A stretch of DNA of 12,416 nt from Bacillota bacterium (lineage in GTDB: Bacteria; Bacillota; Clostridia; Oscillospirales; Ruminococcaceae). Below are positions 1 to 7,825 of this stretch, piece after piece (positions within the stretch are counted from its first letter, which is position 1; each line of letters starts with the position of its first letter). A program made the translations under genes and the position numbers. A model generated the notes under the pieces. That model had not been told where the DNA came from and ran no database searches. It was given only the letters and a program-made list of their open reading frames with translations. The DNA is taken from positions 1 to 12,416 of the forward strand of contig JAEZQD010000026.1 of NCBI GenBank assembly GCA_023413185.1, given 5' to 3'.

Positions 1-2839
1 GAACAACGATATCAAACTCTTGCCCCCTCGGCATGTCAACCAGCGCGAGCGGGTCTTCCTGCAACGCAAGGTTCGGCACGGTTGCGCCAATGGTCAGCCT
101 TGCGCCGTTCGGCGCATTTTTATTTACTGTAACAAGCCCTGTTTTGGTATTCAGGATAAAGTGCTCTGTATCACCGCGTACCACTTCCCACGTAATGCCC
201 GTCAGCTTGCTGTTGGTGGCATCGGCGGGTACGGTTCCAGTTATCTTAAACTGCTGCTTGCCGCCGGGGGGGATGATAACCTCCGAGGGACTGGTATGTA
301 TCAGATACTCAATCTCCTTGTTTACCAGCACCTTAATCTGGGCGTTGCTGCCCGAGCCGTCGGTAGCCGTAACGGTTACAATGCTCTCACCGTAGCCCTT
401 GAAGGTGATAAGCCCTGTATCAGACACAGCGGCAACCTTCGCGTTTGAGCTTGTAAACTTAACTAGACTTTTATTCACGGTCGTTATAACCGTTTCGCCG
501 CCCGATCCGTCGGTCTGCTGCCCGAACACAAGCACATTCAACTGCGCCTGTTCTGCAAGGCTATTGGTATATAGTTCAGAATTTCCGGGGCTTACCACCA
601 CGTTCGGGGAGGCAGTCACCTCATAAATCTCCATCCCGTCTGCGCGCTCGGTGGGGTACACCGTAAACGCAAACGTCGCCTTGCGCCCCTGTGGGTCGTT
701 TTTCAACGCGGCGGTCACCGTCACCTTTGCTGTTGCCGTCAGATACTGTGCGCCCTCCCGCACCTGTACGATAACATCGTCCTTATGGATAGACACTGCA
801 AGCAGGTTGGTGTTGTCCGAGGTAAGCTCGCAGTCCTCGGGATAAACCGCTATGGTATCGGACGCGTTTTTTGCGTCGGTAAGGTTAATGTACAGGGTTG
901 CGCTGTGGTTTTTTTGATAATCAAGCCCCGCGCTGCCGGCGGATAGGCTCATCTTTGTGTAGTTTACGCCGTAGTTACTGATGTTTACCGCCGCCTGCGC
1001 CGCTATGCCGCCACACGAAACGGTGACATCGCAGATGCCCCGCGCATCTTGTTCCGCAGTCAGCGTCACGGTGTAGGAGTAGGCGTAGCCACCTCTGCCC
1101 GCGACGGCGGGAGAGAACGCGATATCGCCTACGGTGGCAAGGTCTTCGTTCGCACTAAGTGCTGAGACAGCACAACCAACCTGCGTGAAGTCTGCCGCTG
1201 TCGGTGTCACACCATCCGCTACCACACGCCCCTGCGCGGTGATTACGCCTGTTATCTCCACGCTTTCGGGGGAATCCCCACTCGAGATCGAGGGCTTTGC
1301 CGCCTTGATGGTAACGCTGTTAATCTTAGCGGGGCTTGCCATCGCCACCGGTGTGCTTGCCGCCCTTGCCTGACCGGGGATGGTCGGGTCGGGTGCCGCG
1401 CTGCGCGCGGTCAGGGTATATGCCCCCTGATAGTCCTGTACCGCAAAGGTGACGGGCGCCGCGATGGTCTGCGTCCACACTAGGGTAGTGTCATTAACCA
1501 CAGGTCCGGAAAGGTTTGTGCCCGTTGCGGTGATAAATGCGGGGTTTATACCTTCGGGGTTGGTTAAAACCCACTCTATCGCCTTATCGCCCACCGGCAG
1601 TGTAGAAATGGCGGGGGAGAGCGTGGGCGTTGCGGTAAAGCTTGTACCGATATACGCCTGCTGTATGCCGCCCACATCCACGGTACCCTTTAATGCAACC
1701 GCGATGCCGGTAATGCGCGGGGTAACCGTCACCTTGCCGGTGGCGGTGTTCCCCGCCGTATCGGTGGCGGTAACGGTGTATACACCCGGCTCCGCAAGGG
1801 TAAACTCCACGGCATAGTCGCTCGGGTTGGTATCCGCCGTGGTGTAGTTTGCCGTCCCCTTTTTGACCGTATACGAAACGACGTTGTCGTCGGTAATCTC
1901 TATCCTTGCGCCGGGATCAACCACATGATTCTGGGTCGTTATAATATTCAGCGAAGTGTCCCTGTCGGTTTCGTTTTCGCTGTTGCTGTTCTTTGCGGTG
2001 ATGACGGGCGCGGCGGTGTCGTAGCCCACGGTTTGGGTCAGCTCCCCGCCGCCGGCAAACGACTGCTCGTCCACATCGCCTTCATTGGCTATCGCTATCA
2101 CTCCGTCTACGCCGATGTCCAGACTACCGGCGTCCGCCGCCAAATCCTGCGCCAGCTTTAGCTTAACCGATGCAAACTGCCCGTTTATTTGGGTGAGTGC
2201 TGCGGCGTTGAGCGCCTGAACTTTTCCCCTCACCTTTTCGGAGAACAGCGCGACTATTCGCAGGGTATCAACCTCGACCCCTGCGTTCTCGTTATAGCTT
2301 AAATTTGCAAGCTTGGGGGTAGTGCGGGTTGTAAAGTTTGAAGTGACCCCCGTCACGTCAAACGCGCCGTTGTATGTAAGGGCCAGCTCATAGGCACCTA
2401 TGCCGACCTCCACAGGTACACCGTTCTGCGTATAGGTGCCAGTAAACGCCTCATAATTTTGCAGGCTGAACACAAGGGTAATCTCGTCGCCCTTTTTCAA
2501 GGGCTTGGTTGCGTCCTTGCCTTTTGGGTACACAACCGATACCACAAGGGACGTTGCGCTGCCGCCCGTGGCGGGCTCGCCGTCTACTGCTTGTCCCCCA
2601 ATGGGGATGGTCAGAAACGGCTCCGCGCCCTCAATCATCAGCGGAGGGTCTGTTCCCTCCTGCATATCCTCCTGCTCCGTGGGAATTTGCTCCTCCTCCG
2701 GCACAGGCTCGCTTTCGGTCAGACTTTGTGCAGCTTCCTGCCTTCCACCCTCCAATGCAAATAACGGTGTTGCCATAACCGACAGCACCAGTGCCAAAGA
2801 AAGCGCAAGGCAGATTATTCTCATCATTGTGTTCTTCAT
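1..2839 (-). CDS. Large secreted Ig-like multi-domain surface protein (partial, C-terminus outside window)
   Basis: The frame is open without a stop from an ATG at 2839 to the window edge, giving 946 codons that encode only the N-terminal part. A GGGGGT Shine-Dalgarno-like run (2847-2853 region) lies about 10 nt upstream. Residues 1-28 form a signal peptide: positive start, then a hydrophobic core with possible cleavage after Ala23 or Ala28. Residues 30-70 are an acidic, Glu/Gln-rich linker. Residues about 97-265 have a cohesin-like pattern (GDEITLVFSLQNYEAF, then AYELALTYNGAFDV), which is a tentative call. Residues about 275-375 look like an Ig/HYR-type domain ending in GVYTVTATDTAGNTATGKV. 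More beta-rich repeats follow to about 730. Residues about 790-837 match the bacterial Ig-like 2 pattern (SSNAKVAAVSDTGLITFKGYG), and a related module runs to 930. The likely role is an exported surface or adhesion protein. The anchor, for example LPXTG or SLH, cannot be seen because the end is missing. Confidence 0.85.
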   Translation of the reverse strand, partial: MKNTMMRIICLALSLALVLSVMATPLFALEGGRQEAAQSLTESEPVPEEEQIPTEQEDMQEGTDPPLMIEGAEPFLTIPIGGQAVDGEPATGGSATSLVVSVVYPKGKDATKPLKKGDEITLVFSLQNYEAFTGTYTQNGVPVEVGIGAYELALTYNGAFDVTGVTSNFTTRTTPKLANLSYNENAGVEVDTLRIVALFSEKVRGKVQALNAAALTQINGQFASVKLKLAQDLAADAGSLDIGVDGVIAIANEGDVDEQSFAGGGELTQTVGYDTAAPVITAKNSNSENETDRDTSLNIITTQNHVVDPGARIEITDDNVVSYTVKKGTANYTTADTNPSDYAVEFTLAEPGVYTVTATDTAGNTATGKVTVTPRITGIAVALKGTVDVGGIQQAYIGTSFTATPTLSPAISTLPVGDKAIEWVLTNPEGINPAFITATGTNLSGPVVNDTTLVWTQTIAAPVTFAVQDYQGAYTLTARSAAPDPTIPGQARAASTPVAMASPAKINSVTIKAAKPSISSGDSPESVEITGVITAQGRVVADGVTPTAADFTQVGCAVSALSANEDLATVGDIAFSPAVAGRGGYAYSYTVTLTAEQDARGICDVTVSCGGIAAQAAVNISNYGVNYTKMSLSAGSAGLDYQKNHSATLYINLTDAKNASDTIAVYPEDCELTSDNTNLLAVSIHKDDVIVQVREGAQYLTATAKVTVTAALKNDPQGRKATFAFTVYPTERADGMEIYEVTASPNVVVSPGNSELYTNSLAEQAQLNVLVFGQQTDGSGGETVITTVNKSLVKFTSSNAKVAAVSDTGLITFKGYGESIVTVTATDGSGSNAQIKVLVNKEIEYLIHTSPSEVIIPPGGKQQFKITGTVPADATNSKLTGITWEVVRGDTEHFILNTKTGLVTVNKNAPNGARLTIGATVPNLALQEDPLALVDMPRGQEFDIVV

Positions 2840-2905
2840 TTCTACAAACCCCCATGTCCATTCCATTTTATCTATAAACATCTATAATTATTCAGTTTTT
2901 GTTTA

Positions 2906-2942
2906 AAAGCCGCCCTCGGCAATGACGCGCGGGAGCGGCTTT
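2906..2942 (-). terminator. Rho-independent terminator of chemoreceptor 1
   Basis: AAAGCCGC at 2906-2913 pairs with GCGGCTTT at 2935-2942, and further GC pairs extend inward. Read on the minus strand the stem is followed by TTTTAAAC. It begins 15 nt past the stop codon of the chemoreceptor at 2957-4891. The outer stem is the same as that of the terminator at 4974-5011 behind the paralogous gene. Confidence 0.7.
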
Positions 2943-2956
2943 GATGCTTGTGCTTG

Positions 2957-4891
2957 CTATTTGAGTGTAAACTGCCCAATCAGATCCTTGAGCATCTGCG
3001 CCTGACCGCTCAGCTCCTCGCTGGATGCGGCGCTCTGCTGTGCGGTTGCGGAGCTTGTTTGCACGACGCTTGACATCTGCTCCATGCCCTGGTTAATCTG
3101 CACCACCGCCGTCGCCTGATCGTTGGTCGCCTCGCTGATGCGGTTAACCAGCGCGCTGACACCCTCAGACTCTTTGGCGATCTCCTCCAGCGAGCGCGCG
3201 GTGCGCTGCGCCATCTTGGTACCCTTCTTGACAGACGCAACCGACTGCTCGATGAGCGTGGTCGTCTCCTTTGCAGCCTCTGCGCTCTTGCTCGCCAGGT
3301 TGCGCACCTCGTCCGCTACCACGGCAAAGCCCTTGCCCGCGGCACCGGCTCTTGCCGCCTCAACCGCCGCGTTGAGAGCAAGGATGTTGGTCTGGAATGC
3401 GATGTCGTTGATGACCTTGATGATCTTGCCTATCTCGCTGGAAGAATGGTCAATCTCGCCCATTGCCTCGAGCATGTCATTCATCTGCTGATTACCGTTT
3501 CTCACGTTCTCGCTGGAGTGCTCCGTCAGCTCACGTGCCTGCTCGGCATTTTGCGCGATATCCTGAATGCCCGCCGAAATCTCAGCCAGACTTGCGGATA
3601 GCTGCTCAATCGTCGCCGCCTGCTCCATCGTAATCTGCGAAAGCCCCTGCGCGCCGGAGGATATCTGCGTGGCGCCCTGCTCCACCTGCTCGGCCGCGGT
3701 GGTAATATCTGAAAACGCCGCGTTGAGGGATGCTGTTATGGTTGCAAGTGCCTCCCCAATCGGCGCAAAATCGCCGAGATAGGTTTGCTCACTCTCCTTG
3801 CTTAGGTCGCCCTGTGCAATCCCGGTCAGAATATCCGATATCTCCGAGATATACCCGTTTATCGACCCGATGGTCTCACCCAGCGATTCCAGCAGCCTGC
3901 CTGTTTCATCCTTACTGCTCACAGAAGGAACCGGCGTGTTCAGGTCACCGTGCGCAAGCAGCTCAATGCGCTCGGTGGATTGTGAAACCGGCTTTGAAAT
4001 GTTTATGGCAACCGCACGAGAAATAATGACAGCGAGAAGCAGCATGGCGGCAAAGATGCCGGCGGCTATCGCAAGCATGACCTTCAGGTCGTAAAGAATC
4101 TCGTTTTCGGAGATCGTTACGCCTACCGACCATCCTTCATCGCACGGAACAGGCGCGTAGGCAATAATACGCCGCTCCCCGCGCACACGCACCGTCGTTA
4201 TCCCGCTGTTTCCGCTGATCATTTCGGTTATCAACCCCGAAAGCTCAGTGTAACCGTGGTCCTCTTCCGCCAGCGCGATGTAGTTTGTCATATCGCGTAC
4301 AACCTGCTCGTCGGGGTGCGCGATAATCGTGCCGTTTTTATCAACTATAAAGCCGTAGCCCGTTGTTCCGATATCTATCTTATCAATTACCTCGCTGAAT
4401 TTGGTATAATCAATGCCCCCATACAGCACCTCGTCGCCCAGGGGTGTCGCCGCCATAATCGTGACGCTGTCATCCGTCATACGAATAAGCGGGCTTGATA
4501 TGTAGGGCGTACCGCTCTTAGCCTGGATAAAATAGTCGCGGGTGCTGATGTCGGTATCGTTAAAGGTTTTGCCCGCAGAATCGGAGATTGAAAAATCCTT
4601 AAACACTGTTTCGGTGGCAATACGGGCAAGCGTAGTCTTGCGCATCAAATCGCTCACCATCGTGTTGCCCACCATATCGTTGTCTGCCACCCAGCGCAGA
4701 TCCTTTTTTATCAGTTCATTTTCGTGGTCAACTATCTGCGAATACACCTTCACGCTCTCGGTAAGCAGGGTGTCAGCGGATTTTAACGTTGAATAATACA
4801 TCATTAATGACATGGCCACGGTAATAAACGCGCCCATCAACACCGCAGTAATTAACACACTTCTACTAATACGCTTCTTAATCGTTATCAT
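2957..4891 (-). CDS. Methyl-accepting chemotaxis protein with dCache-type sensor (paralogue 1)
   Basis: This is a transmembrane chemoreceptor of 644 aa that should relay an external ligand signal to CheA/CheW. TM1 is about residues 10-32. An extracytoplasmic Cache-type sensor covers about 33-270, with the signature YGFIVDKNGTIIAHPDE at 179-195 and a late GWSV motif. TM2 is about 272-296, a HAMP domain about 297-350, and the methyl-accepting coiled coil runs to the end. The highly conserved signalling tip IAFQTNILALNAAVEAARAG lies at about 497-516. No CheR-binding pentapeptide is seen at the C-terminus (ends QFTLK). The ATG at 4891 is supported by AGGAGGT 9 nt upstream. The sensor lacks the R-x-WY pattern I would expect of the amino-acid-binding dCache class (it has R118-DYF), so the ligand is unknown. 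It lies directly downstream of a paralogue of identical length. Confidence 0.96.
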   Translation of the reverse strand: MITIKKRISRSVLITAVLMGAFITVAMSLMMYYSTLKSADTLLTESVKVYSQIVDHENELIKKDLRWVADNDMVGNTMVSDLMRKTTLARIATETVFKDFSISDSAGKTFNDTDISTRDYFIQAKSGTPYISSPLIRMTDDSVTIMAATPLGDEVLYGGIDYTKFSEVIDKIDIGTTGYGFIVDKNGTIIAHPDEQVVRDMTNYIALAEEDHGYTELSGLITEMISGNSGITTVRVRGERRIIAYAPVPCDEGWSVGVTISENEILYDLKVMLAIAAGIFAAMLLLAVIISRAVAINISKPVSQSTERIELLAHGDLNTPVPSVSSKDETGRLLESLGETIGSINGYISEISDILTGIAQGDLSKESEQTYLGDFAPIGEALATITASLNAAFSDITTAAEQVEQGATQISSGAQGLSQITMEQAATIEQLSASLAEISAGIQDIAQNAEQARELTEHSSENVRNGNQQMNDMLEAMGEIDHSSSEIGKIIKVINDIAFQTNILALNAAVEAARAGAAGKGFAVVADEVRNLASKSAEAAKETTTLIEQSVASVKKGTKMAQRTARSLEEIAKESEGVSALVNRISEATNDQATAVVQINQGMEQMSSVVQTSSATAQQSAASSEELSGQAQMLKDLIGQFTLK

Positions 4892-4929
4892 TTCAACGTT
4901 ACCTCCTATGTTGTAACCCGCTCTATTCC

Positions 4930-4961
4930 ATTATATTATCATTTTATTTTACTATTTTCAA
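4930..4961 (-). promoter_or_regulatory. Candidate sigma-A-type promoter for chemoreceptor 1
   Basis: On the minus strand, TTGAAA (4956-4961) is followed after 17 nt by TAATAT (4933-4938). A TATAAT hexamer at 4930-4935 overlaps it but would need a 20-nt spacer. The site sits between the terminator of the upstream chemoreceptor and the AGGAGGT of this one, which fits independent transcription. No clear flagellar-sigma (GCCGATAA-type) element was seen. Confidence 0.45.
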
Positions 4962-4973
4962 CATTTTATACAA

Positions 4974-5011
4974 AAGCCGCTTTCGGCTAATGCGCACGAA
5001 AGCGGCTTTAA
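4974..5011 (-). terminator. Rho-independent terminator of chemoreceptor 2
   Basis: AAAGCCGCTTTCG pairs with CGAAAGCGGCTTT across a loop of about 11 nt, a perfect 13-bp stem. On the minus strand it is followed by TTTTGTAT. It begins about 11 nt past the stop of the gene ending at 5023. Confidence 0.8.
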
Positions 5012-5022
5012 TACATCTTTAT

Positions 5023-6957
5023 TTAGTTGAGTGTAAACCGCCCAATCAAATCCTTGAGCATCTGCGCCTGACCGCTCAGCTCCTCGCTGGATGCTGCGCT
5101 CTGCTGTGCGGTTGCGGAGCTTGTTTGCACGACACTTGACATCTGCTCCATGCCCTGGTTAATCTGCACCACTGCCGTCGCCTGATCGTTGGTCGCCTCG
5201 CTGATGCGGTTAACCAGCGCGCTGACACCCTCAGACTCCTTGGCAATCTCCTCCAGCGAGCGCGCGGTGCGCTGTGCCATCTTGGTGCCCTTCTTGACAG
5301 ACTCAATCGACTGCTCGATGAGCGTGGTCGTCTCCTTTGCCGCCTCTGCGCTCTTGCTCGCCAGGTTGCGCACCTCGTCCGCTACCACAGCAAAGCCCTT
5401 GCCCGCAGCACCGGCTCTTGCCGCCTCTACCGCCGCGTTGAGCGCAAGGATGTTGGTCTGGAACGCGATGTCGTTGATGACCTTGATGATCTTGCCTATC
5501 TCACTGGAAGAATGATCAATCTCGCCCATTGCCTCGAGCATGTCACTCATCTGCTGGTTGCCGTTTCTTACATTCTCGCTGGAGCGCTCTGTGAGTGCTC
5601 TTGTTTGCTCGGAGTTATGTGCAATCTCCTGAATACCTGTGGATATCTCCGCAAGGCTTGCGGATAACTGCTCGATCGTCGCCGCCTGCTCCATCGTAAT
5701 CTGCGAAAGCCCCTGCGCGCCGGAGGATATCTGCGTGGCACCCTGCTCTACCTGTTCTGCGGCGGTATAGATATCGGAAAACGCTGTTTTAAGTGAGCCC
5801 GTAATGGATGTAAGCGCCTGACCAATCGGCGCAAAATCGCCGAGATAGGTTTGCCCACTCTCCTTGCTTAGGTCGCCCTGTGCAATACCGGTCAGAATAT
5901 CCGAGATCTCCGAGATATACCCGTTCATCGACCCGATGGTCTCGCCCAGTGATTCCAGCAGCCTACCCGTTTCATCTTTGCTTCTCACAGAGGGCACCGG
6001 CGTGTTCAGGTCGCCCTGTGCCAACAACTCAATGCGCTCGGTGGATTTTACCACCGGCTCCGCGATGCTTCTCGAAAGCCTTCTGCCAAAAATGACTGCC
6101 ATAATTAAAAGGACAATCAGCATACCAATTGTTATGATCAGCGTCATGTAAAAGGAGAGACCATACTCCGCCTCGGGATACACAACCACAACCGACCAGC
6201 CTTCAATGGTATCGATGGGGTGATAGGCCAGCATATTCGTCTTGCCGTCAATTTTAATCTTGTCTGCGCCTGTTGTACCATCTATGATACGCGTAACCAT
6301 TGCAGAGAGCTCCGCATAGCCTTTGTCTTCTTCTGCAAGACTTATGTAGTTGGTATAGCTTTTTACTATCTCCTCATCGGGATGAGCAACAATCGTTCCT
6401 TCCTTATCCACAATATATCCGTAGCCGGTTTTACCAATTTGGATTCGACTAATAATATTGCTAAAATGAGAGTAGGCGATGGTACCGAAGACTACATCCC
6501 CATTCATGGGACCTGCGGCAATAATTGCAATAGAGCCTGTATCCTTGTTAATTAGTGGGCTTGAAATGTATCCGACTCCCTTTATTGCATTCTGAAAGTA
6601 AACGCGGCTTTGAATATCGATACCGTTTAGCGCCATGCCTTCCTTTCCCGCTACGTCCAGCTTATCAAACATGTTGCTTTCTGCCAACTGCGCCAAACGC
6701 TCCTGTCGCTGTTCTTTAGGTAAGTTGGCATTTTGCACAGTGGAATCCGCGCCAACGAGCTGCAGACTAGTCTTAATCAATTCCATCTCATTCTTTATGT
6801 TTAGCGCGTAGGCTTTTGCCGTCTCGGTTACCATCTGTTCGGCATACTCCTGTGTCTTGTTGTAGAGCGTCCAGATCGATATGGAGGTTAACAGTACTCC
6901 TATCACCACGGATGCCACAACAATAGAACGCCCGATACGCTTGCGAATCGTTGTCAT
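5023..6957 (-). CDS. Methyl-accepting chemotaxis protein with dCache-type sensor (paralogue 2)
   Basis: This second transmembrane chemoreceptor has the same architecture as its neighbour: TM1 about 11-31, Cache-type sensor about 32-268 with YGYIVDKEGTIVAHPDE at 179-195, TM2 about 270-292, HAMP, then the signalling coiled coil with the conserved tip at about 497-516. The frame extends upstream to 7011. I prefer the ATG at 6957 because the protein then begins MTTIRKRIGRS, colinear with MITIKKRISRS of paralogue 1, and AGGGGT lies about 9-10 nt upstream. With this start both proteins are exactly 644 aa and align without gaps. By my hand count, residues 1-300 are about 119/300 identical (40%) and residues 301-644 are about 319/344 identical (93%). 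The different sensor suggests a different ligand feeding the same signalling array. Confidence 0.96.
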   Translation of the reverse strand: MTTIRKRIGRSIVVASVVIGVLLTSISIWTLYNKTQEYAEQMVTETAKAYALNIKNEMELIKTSLQLVGADSTVQNANLPKEQRQERLAQLAESNMFDKLDVAGKEGMALNGIDIQSRVYFQNAIKGVGYISSPLINKDTGSIAIIAAGPMNGDVVFGTIAYSHFSNIISRIQIGKTGYGYIVDKEGTIVAHPDEEIVKSYTNYISLAEEDKGYAELSAMVTRIIDGTTGADKIKIDGKTNMLAYHPIDTIEGWSVVVVYPEAEYGLSFYMTLIITIGMLIVLLIMAVIFGRRLSRSIAEPVVKSTERIELLAQGDLNTPVPSVRSKDETGRLLESLGETIGSMNGYISEISDILTGIAQGDLSKESGQTYLGDFAPIGQALTSITGSLKTAFSDIYTAAEQVEQGATQISSGAQGLSQITMEQAATIEQLSASLAEISTGIQEIAHNSEQTRALTERSSENVRNGNQQMSDMLEAMGEIDHSSSEIGKIIKVINDIAFQTNILALNAAVEAARAGAAGKGFAVVADEVRNLASKSAEAAKETTTLIEQSIESVKKGTKMAQRTARSLEEIAKESEGVSALVNRISEATNDQATAVVQINQGMEQMSSVVQTSSATAQQSAASSEELSGQAQMLKDLIGRFTLN

Positions 6958-7055
6958 AATGCTTAAACCCCTGCTTTCAAGTAACGTTATATTTGTTGAA
7001 TAGATACACAAACATTTTAACTTGTTTTGAAGATTAAAGCAATATTTTGTCTATT

Positions 7056-7082
7056 ATTATACAATACTATCCTTAAATTATA
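7056..7082 (-). promoter_or_regulatory. Candidate promoter region of chemoreceptor 2
   Basis: This AT-rich stretch upstream of the gene starting at 6957 contains two exact TATAAT hexamers on the minus strand (7056-7061 and 7077-7082). Neither has a good -35 hexamer at 16-18 nt, so the promoter call is tentative. The leader to the start codon would be about 100-120 nt. Confidence 0.35.
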
Positions 7083-7223
7083 CCATAGTTTTGTTAGCAG
7101 TGTATTATTTCTGTCGAATTATCGCGCAATTATGTCACGATGCAAACCGTTTGTCACACCTGGGTTCGGGTACCCTGCATGGCACAATCTCTGACCGCTG
7201 CCGTTGCTGTTGTTTTTCGGGTG

Positions 7224-7580
7224 TCACCGCAGCAGCACAATGGTAATACCCTGATTACAGCGCAGATAGTCCTTATCCTTTTGCAGCTCGGGCACTAGGT
7301 CAAGCACCCTGCGGCAGCTGTCGGAAAACGGCGTAAAGTCTTCGCCGCGCACATACTCTTTGATCTCGCCGCTGCGCTTTTTGTTTGCTAGCTCTGTCGC
7401 GACGGCGGTTCGAATCTTGCCCCCTGTACCGCTTGAGCCATACCCATGTATGAGCTTAACCACACGTGCGCCGCCCGCCCGTGCGCTGCGAAGCCCCGCG
7501 TTCATGCGTCGAATCGCCTCGTCCACATAGGGCATGCCCTGTTCCAGATTTACTACCGTAATATTCATGCTTGTGACCAT
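7224..7580 (-). CDS. Small stand-alone Smr-domain protein (divergent)
   Basis: This 118-aa protein has the Smr (small MutS-related) core: VVKLIHGYGSSGTGGKIR at about 40-57 with the HGxG motif at H45-G48, then an acidic and basic C-terminal part ending in GITIVLLR. Smr domains are known from MutS2 C-termini and stand-alone proteins as nucleic-acid-binding or nicking modules. The usual N-terminal LDLHG/LDLRG-type box is replaced by VNLEQGM, so nuclease activity is uncertain. The ATG at 7580 has AGGA 5 nt upstream, with a second AAGGA adjacent. An in-frame ATG at 7568 (MNITVV) is a possible alternative start, four residues shorter. It is divergent from the gene at 7826. No convincing terminator is visible downstream in 7012-7223. 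Confidence 0.85.
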   Translation of the reverse strand: MVTSMNITVVNLEQGMPYVDEAIRRMNAGLRSARAGGARVVKLIHGYGSSGTGGKIRTAVATELANKKRSGEIKEYVRGEDFTPFSDSCRRVLDLVPELQKDKDYLRCNQGITIVLLR

Positions 7581-7716
7581 TCCTTTCCTGTGCCCGGTGC
7601 CGCGGGCAGGAGCTGTGCTCCGACTGCTGTTTATTTATTGTTTCAGGGTCTTACTGTCTTGCTTTTCTTCTGGATGAACGAAACAGCTTGGGTTGCGTAA
7701 ACAAACCTTCCCGCTG

Positions 7717-7745
7717 TTGCATGTTACGGCTAATTTCGCTATAAT
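7717..7745 (+). promoter_or_regulatory. Sigma-A-type promoter for the orphan sensor gene
   Basis: TTGCAT (7717-7722) and a consensus TATAAT (7740-7745) are separated by exactly 17 nt. They lie about 80 nt upstream of the GTG start at 7826. The leader contains a short inverted repeat, TCGGC with GCCGA, before the ribosome binding site. Confidence 0.65.
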
Positions 7746-7811
7746 CAGTTACAGAGATATCCATTGCCTGCTGTCGGCTAGGGCGCATTGTGCCGATTAT
7801 TTAACTATCAT

Positions 7812-7817
7812 GGAGGG
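7812..7817 (+). promoter_or_regulatory. Ribosome binding site that fixes a GTG start
   Basis: GGAGGG ends 8 nt before the GTG at 7826. This supports GTG as the start codon over the nearby ATG at 7810, which is out of frame. Confidence 0.75.
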
Positions 7818-7825
7818 CTATTATC

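Noticed and set aside
20..2906. Several plus-strand open frames of 60-140 codons (and a 76-codon minus-strand frame at 2631-2861)
   Set aside because: They are all antisense or out of frame to the continuous 946-codon minus-strand frame with a signal peptide and Ig-like domains, and have no family-like sequence.
3123..6555. Plus-strand and alternate-frame open frames within the two chemoreceptor genes
   Set aside because: They occur at matching positions in both paralogues only because the coding DNA is nearly identical; no ribosome binding sites or domains.
6958..7011. Longer N-terminus of chemoreceptor 2 starting at 7011
   Set aside because: The extra 18 residues have no match in the paralogue, whereas the ATG at 6957 has a ribosome binding site and gives exact colinearity.
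7016..7223. Riboswitch (for example cyclic-di-GMP) before chemoreceptor 2
   Set aside because: I looked for conserved motifs of common riboswitch classes in the leader and found none that I could support.
7446..7700. 84-codon plus-strand open frame before the orphan sensor gene
   Set aside because: It is largely antisense to the Smr gene, its sequence is not protein-like, and it has no ribosome binding site.
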